Assembly: GCA_937967345.1 (NCBI GenBank)
Contig: CALBTN010000452.1
Coordinates: forward strand, 1 to 9,609
DNA length: 9,609 nucleotides
Source of the DNA: an uncultured Rubrivivax sp.
Lineage (GTDB): Bacteria > Pseudomonadota > Gammaproteobacteria > Burkholderiales > Burkholderiaceae_C
Direction of reading: 5' to 3'
Part shown: positions 5,426 through 9,609 of the stretch, piece by piece
Position numbering within the stretch: position 1 is the stretch's first letter
Layout of the letters: the number at the start of each line of letters is the position of its first letter
Notes under the pieces: model-generated
The model's input: only the letters and a program-made list of their open reading frames with translations
Told to the model about the DNA's origin: nothing
Databases searched by the model: none
Translations under genes and position numbers: made by a program

Positions 5426-6798
5426 ATGCCGGCCTGTACTGGGCGCCGCGCGGCTGGGTCGACGGCCGCTGGGCCGATGGCGTACTGCTGCGTGCCGGCG
5501 GCGGCGGCCATTGGGCCGAGATTCAAGTCGACGTGGCCGCACCGCCGCAGGCTGAAGTGCTGGCCGGCCCGGTGCTGCCCGGCCTGGTCAACGCGCACAG
5601 CCACGCCTTCCAGCGCGCTTTCGCCGGGCTGGCCGAGACGCGCGACACCGAGGCCGACGACTTCTGGTCGTGGCGCGACCGGATGTACCGCGTCGCGCTG
5701 CGCATCACGCCCGAGCAACTGCGCGCGGTGGCCACGCAGCTTTACACCGAGCTGCTGGCCGGTGGCTACACCCAGGTGTGCGAGTTCCACTACCTGCAGC
5801 ACGCCGCCGACGGCCGGGCGTACGCCGACCTGCTGACGCTGTCGTGGGCGCTGGCCGATGCGGCGGCTTCAGTCGGCATCGGCCTGACGCTGCTGCCGGT
5901 GCTGTACCAGCGCGCCGGCTTCGCGCAACCCGCGCTGCGCGACGACCAGCGGCGCTTCGCCACCGACGCCGCCGCGGTGCGCGCGCTGCAGCGCGGCATC
6001 GCCGCCGCACAAAGGCCGCTGGTGAATGCCGGGGTGGCGGTGCATTCGCTGCGCGCGGCCGAGCCGGCGGCGATCGCCGCGCTGACCGATGCGCTGGGCG
6101 AAGTGCCGATCCACATCCACGTCGCCGAGCAGACCGCCGAGGTCGACGACTGCCTGCATGCCACCGGCTTGCGGCCGATCGAATGGCTGGCTCGCCAGCT
6201 GCCGCTGGACGCACGCTGGCAGCTGGTGCACGCCACCCACAGCACGCCCAGCGAGATCGCCGCAGTGGCCAAGAGCGGCGCCGGCGTGGTGATCTGCCCG
6301 GCCACCGAAGCCAACCTCGGCGACGGCCTGGCCGACCTGCCGGGCTGGCTGGGCAGCGGCGTGCCGCTGTCGATCGGCTCGGACAGCCAGATCACCCGCG
6401 CCTGGCCCGAGGAGCTGCGCTGGCTGGAATACGGCCAACGGCTGCAGCAGCGCCGGCGCAACGTCGCCGCGGCGCCCGGCCAGGGCGAGCCATCGAGCGC
6501 GGCGCGCCTGTTCGAGCGCGCGCTGCGCGGTGGCGGCGCTGCCGCGGGCTTTCGCCGCTGGGGGCTGCAGCCCGGTGCGCGCGCCGACCTGCTGGTGCTG
6601 GACCGGCACGACAGCGCACTGCTGGGCATGCCCGACGCGCGCGTGCTCGACGCGCTTGTCTTCAGCAGCCCGGTGCGGCCGTTTCGCGACGTGATGGTCG
6701 CCGGGCGCTGGGCCCGGCGCGATCACGCCGCGGCGCACGCGCGCGACACCGCCACCGGCTTTGCCGACGCGATGCGCGAGCTTTGGGCGGCGGGCTGA
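5422..6798 (+). CDS. hutF: Formimidoylglutamate deiminase
   Basis: The 458-residue amidohydrolase deiminates N-formimino-L-glutamate to N-formyl-L-glutamate and ammonia, linking HutI to HutG. Zinc-binding HxH is in NAHSHAFQRAF (57-67: His59, His61). Further elements are FWSWRDRMY (81-89), the EFHYLQH segment (121-127), GVAVHSLRA (204-212: His208), HIHVAEQ (231-237: His233, Glu236), VHATHST (269-275: His270, His273) and IGSDSQ (318-323: Asp321). These correspond closely to the ligand spacing known for the Pseudomonas aeruginosa enzyme. The upstream open frame reads through hutG in another frame. The ATG at 5422 gives the usual N terminus, overlaps the hutG stop (ATGA) and has a GGAAA about 5 nt upstream. 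It is the last gene of the operon, 27 bp from the convergent stress protein gene. Its presence shows that the deiminase branch, not the formiminoglutamase branch, is used. Cytoplasmic. Confidence 0.95.
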   Translation: MNAGLYWAPRGWVDGRWADGVLLRAGGGGHWAEIQVDVAAPPQAEVLAGPVLPGLVNAHSHAFQRAFAGLAETRDTEADDFWSWRDRMYRVALRITPEQLRAVATQLYTELLAGGYTQVCEFHYLQHAADGRAYADLLTLSWALADAAASVGIGLTLLPVLYQRAGFAQPALRDDQRRFATDAAAVRALQRGIAAAQRPLVNAGVAVHSLRAAEPAAIAALTDALGEVPIHIHVAEQTAEVDDCLHATGLRPIEWLARQLPLDARWQLVHATHSTPSEIAAVAKSGAGVVICPATEANLGDGLADLPGWLGSGVPLSIGSDSQITRAWPEELRWLEYGQRLQQRRRNVAAAPGQGEPSSAARLFERALRGGGAAAGFRRWGLQPGARADLLVLDRHDSALLGMPDARVLDALVFSSPVRPFRDVMVAGRWARRDHAAAHARDTATGFADAMRELWAAG

Positions 6799-6803
6799 CT
6801 GGC

Positions 6804-6823
6804 GCCGCAAGCCGCCTTGCGGC
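6804..6823. terminator. Hairpin between convergent hutF and usp genes
   Basis: GCCGCAAG (6804-6811) and CTTGCGGC (6816-6823) form a perfect 8-bp stem with the loop CCGC, in the 27-bp gap between the stops of hutF (6798) and the universal stress gene (6826). The position suits a bidirectional terminator. There is no T-run on either strand, so it is not a canonical intrinsic terminator and may only stabilise 3' ends or assist Rho-dependent ending. Confidence 0.4.
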
Positions 6824-6825
6824 CG

Positions 6826-7338
6826 CTATGCGCCGCGCGCCGATGCGGCTGGCTCGGCGTTGGGCGGCGAGGCCGCGTCGGCCGCCGCTTCGGGCTCGAC
6901 TTCGGGCGGCGGCGGCAGCTTGACCACCAGCACCGGCACCGGTGCGGCGTGCAACAGCTCGTGCGACACCGAGCCGAGCATCGCGCTGCGCAGCGTGCCC
7001 ATGCCGCGCGCGCCCATCACCACCATGTCGCAGCCGAAGTTCTCGGCGACGTCGATCAGGGTGTGCGCCGGGTCGCCGCGCGCGACTTCGATCTCGTGCT
7101 CGACGCCGGCCTGGCGCGCCAGCGCGCGCGCCGGCTCCAGCAGGTGCAGCCCGGCCTCGGCGCTGACCTGCTCGATCACCTCGGGGTCGTGCGCGAGCAG
7201 CATTTCGTACAGCGTGGCCGGCTCCTGCACGTTGGCCAGCACCAGGCTGGCGCGCAGGCCTTCGCCGATCATGCGCAGCGCCTCGCGCACCGCCTGCAAC
7301 GCGGCTTCGGAGCCGTCCACCGCAACAAGGATCTTCAT
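6826..7338 (-). CDS. Universal stress protein (UspA family, ATP-binding type)
   Basis: The 170-residue protein has a single Usp domain at about residues 1-140, starting MKILVAVDGSEAAL. The nucleotide-binding signature G-2x-G-9x-G-S is intact: Gly109, Gly112, Gly122 and Ser123, within MGARGMGTLRSAMLGS. It therefore belongs to the ATP-binding branch. Family members act in the cytoplasm under starvation or stress, usually as dimers, with no catalysed reaction defined. The start at 7338 is supported by GGAGA (complement of 7348-7352) 9 nt upstream. After the domain, residues 141-170 form a proline-, alanine- and glutamate-rich tail (LPPPPEVEPEAAADAASPP), longer than the usual end of the domain and probably disordered. 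It is convergent with hutF and divergent from the PatZ-like gene, which may share regulatory DNA with it. A specific role cannot be assigned. Confidence 0.9.
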   Translation of the reverse strand: MKILVAVDGSEAALQAVREALRMIGEGLRASLVLANVQEPATLYEMLLAHDPEVIEQVSAEAGLHLLEPARALARQAGVEHEIEVARGDPAHTLIDVAENFGCDMVVMGARGMGTLRSAMLGSVSHELLHAAPVPVLVVKLPPPPEVEPEAAADAASPPNAEPAASARGA

Positions 7339-7461
7339 GCCAAGCCGTCTCCGTTGAAAGAACTGCAGCGAGTGTGACAGCTTGCGCGCGCGCTCTGGTC
7401 AAATCACCGCGGTGCCCGCACACTTCGCCGCCATCGCCACCCAACCACACGGGGTCACCAC
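7339..7461. promoter_or_regulatory. Divergent intergenic region between usp and the PatZ-like gene
   Basis: These 123 bp must hold the promoters of both flanking genes. On the minus strand TTGACC (complement of 7397-7402) is a good -35 match for usp, but no good -10 follows at the right distance. A 10-bp self-complementary CACCGCGGTG occurs at 7405-7414 and a CG-alternating run at about 7383-7392. None of these is decisive. The usp ribosome site lies at 7348-7352 and that of the PatZ-like gene at 7451-7454. Confidence 0.45.
7451..7454 (+). promoter_or_regulatory. Ribosome binding site deciding a TTG start
   Basis: GGGG (followed by T) lies 7 nt before the TTG at 7462 and 16 nt before the alternative in-frame GTG at 7471. 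The spacing favours TTG, and the resulting N terminus MSTVHLDALL matches the usual beginning of the PatZ/acyl-CoA synthetase-like family. Confidence 0.5.
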
Positions 7462-9609
7462 TTGAGCACTGTGCATCTGGACGCGCTGCTGGACCCGCAA
7501 TCGGTGGTGGTGGTCGGCGCCACGCTGCGCGCCCAAAGCCTGGGCGCCACGGCCTGGCGCAACCTGCGTGCCGGCGCGTTCAAGGGGGCGGTGTACGGCG
7601 TCAACCCCAAGTACCGCCGGCTCGACGGCCAGACCGTCTATGCCAGCGTCGAAGCCTTGCCGGCGCCGGCCGAGCTGGCGCTGCTGTGCACGCCGGCGCC
7701 CACCGTGCCGGGGCTGGTCGAGCAGTTGGGCCGAAGCGGCACGCGCGTGGCCGTGGTGCTTGCCGGCGCGGTGGATGCGGCGCAGCGCCAGGCGATGCTG
7801 GACGCGGCGCATGCCCACCGCATGCGCCTGCTCGGCCCGGATGCCATCGGCGTGCTGTCGCCGCACAGCGGGCTCAACGCCAGCGTCGCCCACACCGACG
7901 CCGCGGCCGGCGAGCTGGCGCTGGTGTCGCGCTCGGGCTCGCTGATCGCCACGATGCTCGATTGGGCGCGCGCGCGCGACATCGGCTTTTCCCACGTGGT
8001 CTCGCTGGGCGAGCAGCTCGACATCGACAGCGGCGATCTGCTCGACCACCTCGGCAGCGACGTGCGTACCCGCGCGATCTTGCTGTGCATCGATGCGATC
8101 GATGCGCCGCGCGGCTTCATGTCGGCGGCGCGCGCCGCGGCGCGCAACAAGCCGGTGATCGTGCTGCGCTGGTCAGGGCAGTGCGAAAGTGCTGCTGCCG
8201 AGCGCACGTCGGACCGGGTCTACGACGCGGCCTTCGCGCGCGCCGGCATGCTGCGCGTGGCCACGCTGCAGGACATGCTGCTGGCGGCCGAGACGCTGGT
8301 GCGTTTTCGCACCAACCGCAGCGAGCGGCTGCTGATCGTCGGCAACGGCCGCGGCAGCGCCGCGCTGGCGGTGCAGGCGGCGGCGCGCGCGGACGTGCGA
8401 CTGGCCGCCGTACCGCAGCCGACGCTGGACGCGCTGCAGCCGCTGCTGGCACCGTGTCCGGCCAGCGGCGGCACACCGGCGCCGCTGCTGTTGCACGCCC
8501 GGACGGACGTGGCGCAGGCCGCGCAGGCGCTGAAGTCACTGGCCGACGATGCGAACACGGCGGCGCTGCTGCTGATCCACAGCCCGACGCCGGGGCTGCC
8601 CGGCGAGCCGCTGGCTCGCGAACTGCTGCCGCTGGCGCAACTGGCACCGCCACGGCTGGTTGGCTGCTGGCTGGGCCACGACGCGGGCGCCGAGCCGCGC
8701 CGCCTGTTCCGCCAGGCTGGCCTGCCGAGCTACGACACGCCGGAAGAAGCGGTGAAGGCCTTCGCGATGCTGGTGGCCTACCGGCGCAACCAGGCGCAGC
8801 TGATCGAGGCGCCACCGCTGCATGGCGGCGAGATCGAAGCCGACGCGGCGGCGGCGCGCGCACTGGTGCAGCGCGCGTTGGCCGCCGGGCGCAGCGAGCT
8901 CGACGCCGACGAGACGCGCAGCCTGCTCGGCAGCTACGGCATCGGGGTGCGCATTGGACAGCGCACCGAGGCCGAGCCCTATGCCGCGGCCAGCGCCGCC
9001 GAGCAGCTGGGCTATCCGGTGCTGCTGCAGCTGATCTCGCCCGACATCGCGCCGGGCTTCGACGGCGGTGGCATGACGCTGGATCTGCGCAGCGCGGTGC
9101 AGGTGCGCGATGCGGCGCGGCGCATGCTGACCGCGCTGCGGCGCGAGTGGTCGCTTGCGCGCGTCGAAGGCTTCAGCGTCGAGCGGATGCTGCGCCCGGT
9201 GGCGGCGCGCGCACTGCAGGTGGGGGTGCGCATCGACAAGCTGTTCGGCCCGGTGATCTGGTTGTGCCGCGACGCACAGGCCGATACGCCCGAGACGACC
9301 GAGGTGGCGCTGCCGCCGCTGAATGCGCCGCTGGCCCGAGCACTGATGCACCGCAGCGGCGTGGCGCCGCTGCTGCGCGCGCACGGCGACATCCCCGCCG
9401 CCGACGACGCGGCGCTGCAGCGCGTGCTGATCGGCCTGTCGCAACTGCTGGGCGACGTGTCGCAGCTGGCCGAGCTGAGTCTGGCCCCGCTGCTGGTGGG
9501 CAGCGACGGCGCGCTGGCGATGCAGGCCCGGGTGCGGCTGAGCGTGGCGGCGCCGGCCGGCGCGTTGAACTTCGCGATCCGGCCGTACCCGTCGCAACTG
9601 GTCGAAACG
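7462..9609 (+). CDS. pat: PatZ-like protein lysine acetyltransferase, C-terminus cut by window edge
   Basis: The frame is open for 716 codons from a TTG start and has no stop before the right edge. From memory it is collinear throughout with E. coli PatZ (YfiQ, 886 aa), which acetylates lysines of acetyl-CoA synthetase and other proteins using acetyl-CoA. Domains: CoA-binding Rossmann region (about 5-130), succinyl-CoA-ligase-like regions (about 150-440), and an ATP-grasp-like region (about 465-690). The visible part ends at RPYPSQLVET, exactly where PatZ passes into its GNAT acetyltransferase domain. That domain is therefore expected beyond the window but not seen. The phospho-histidine loop of ADP-forming acyl-CoA synthetases (SHTGALAG type) is absent: residues 236-252 read RWSGQCESAAAERTSDR. 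In the ATP-grasp part, the usual K and HKS of the K-x3-SPDI-x-HKS motif are replaced (Gln523; PGF at 531-533). So it is unlikely to make acyl-CoA. The alternative is a synthetase-like regulatory protein without GNAT. Confidence 0.85.
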   Translation, partial: MSTVHLDALLDPQSVVVVGATLRAQSLGATAWRNLRAGAFKGAVYGVNPKYRRLDGQTVYASVEALPAPAELALLCTPAPTVPGLVEQLGRSGTRVAVVLAGAVDAAQRQAMLDAAHAHRMRLLGPDAIGVLSPHSGLNASVAHTDAAAGELALVSRSGSLIATMLDWARARDIGFSHVVSLGEQLDIDSGDLLDHLGSDVRTRAILLCIDAIDAPRGFMSAARAAARNKPVIVLRWSGQCESAAAERTSDRVYDAAFARAGMLRVATLQDMLLAAETLVRFRTNRSERLLIVGNGRGSAALAVQAAARADVRLAAVPQPTLDALQPLLAPCPASGGTPAPLLLHARTDVAQAAQALKSLADDANTAALLLIHSPTPGLPGEPLARELLPLAQLAPPRLVGCWLGHDAGAEPRRLFRQAGLPSYDTPEEAVKAFAMLVAYRRNQAQLIEAPPLHGGEIEADAAAARALVQRALAAGRSELDADETRSLLGSYGIGVRIGQRTEAEPYAAASAAEQLGYPVLLQLISPDIAPGFDGGGMTLDLRSAVQVRDAARRMLTALRREWSLARVEGFSVERMLRPVAARALQVGVRIDKLFGPVIWLCRDAQADTPETTEVALPPLNAPLARALMHRSGVAPLLRAHGDIPAADDAALQRVLIGLSQLLGDVSQLAELSLAPLLVGSDGALAMQARVRLSVAAPAGALNFAIRPYPSQLVET

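Noticed and set aside
7383..7392. Alternating CG tract as possible Z-DNA or regulatory element
   Set aside because: About 10 bp of alternating CG is frequent in a genome of this composition and nothing else supports a function.
8536..9597. 353-codon minus-strand open frame at the right end
   Set aside because: It is a shadow of the PatZ-like gene, whose plus-strand frame shows family-level similarity along its whole length.

Overview
The window is GC-rich (roughly 70% by eye), gene-dense DNA with strong G/C preference at third codon positions. Together with the gene content (a complete-looking HutC/HutD/HutI/HutG/HutF set, a PatZ-like acetyltransferase, a patatin-like lipase), this suggests a Gram-negative proteobacterium, most likely a betaproteobacterium of the Burkholderiales. 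That placement is inference from composition and family resemblance. No tRNA, rRNA, insertion sequence, CRISPR array or phage gene was seen.

Layout. Positions 48-1079 (minus strand) encode a patatin-like phospholipase. A 181-bp divergent intergenic region follows, carrying a perfect 11-bp inverted repeat (1219-1246) that contains a HutC-operator-like core. From 1261 to 6798 a tightly packed plus-strand operon runs hutC, a phytanoyl-CoA-dioxygenase (PhyH) family gene, hutD, hutI, hutG and hutF. Four of its five junctions are ATGA overlaps. At the fifth (hutI-hutG) a five-codon mini-ORF makes two consecutive ATGA overlaps. A short hairpin (6804-6823) separates hutF from a convergent universal stress protein gene (6826-7338, minus). 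A 123-bp divergent region leads to a long plus-strand gene (TTG start at 7462) that runs off the right edge and is collinear with the PatZ/Pat protein lysine acetyltransferase, cut just before the expected GNAT domain.

How the genes work together. HutI opens imidazolonepropionate to formiminoglutamate, HutF deiminates it to N-formylglutamate, and HutG releases formate and glutamate. This is the lower half of the five-step histidine pathway. HutC is the expected urocanate-responsive repressor and HutD the expected accessory protein. The first two enzymes, histidine ammonia-lyase (HutH) and urocanase (HutU), are not in the window, although both ends of the operon are visible. Instead an Fe(II)/2-oxoglutarate oxygenase with an intact metal triad sits between hutC and hutD.

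Most notable points: the oxygenase embedded in a hut operon that lacks hutH and hutU; the Shine-Dalgarno-led mini-ORF between hutI and hutG; the palindromic operator overlapping a possible promoter; and the apparent loss of synthetase and ATP-grasp residues in the PatZ-like protein.
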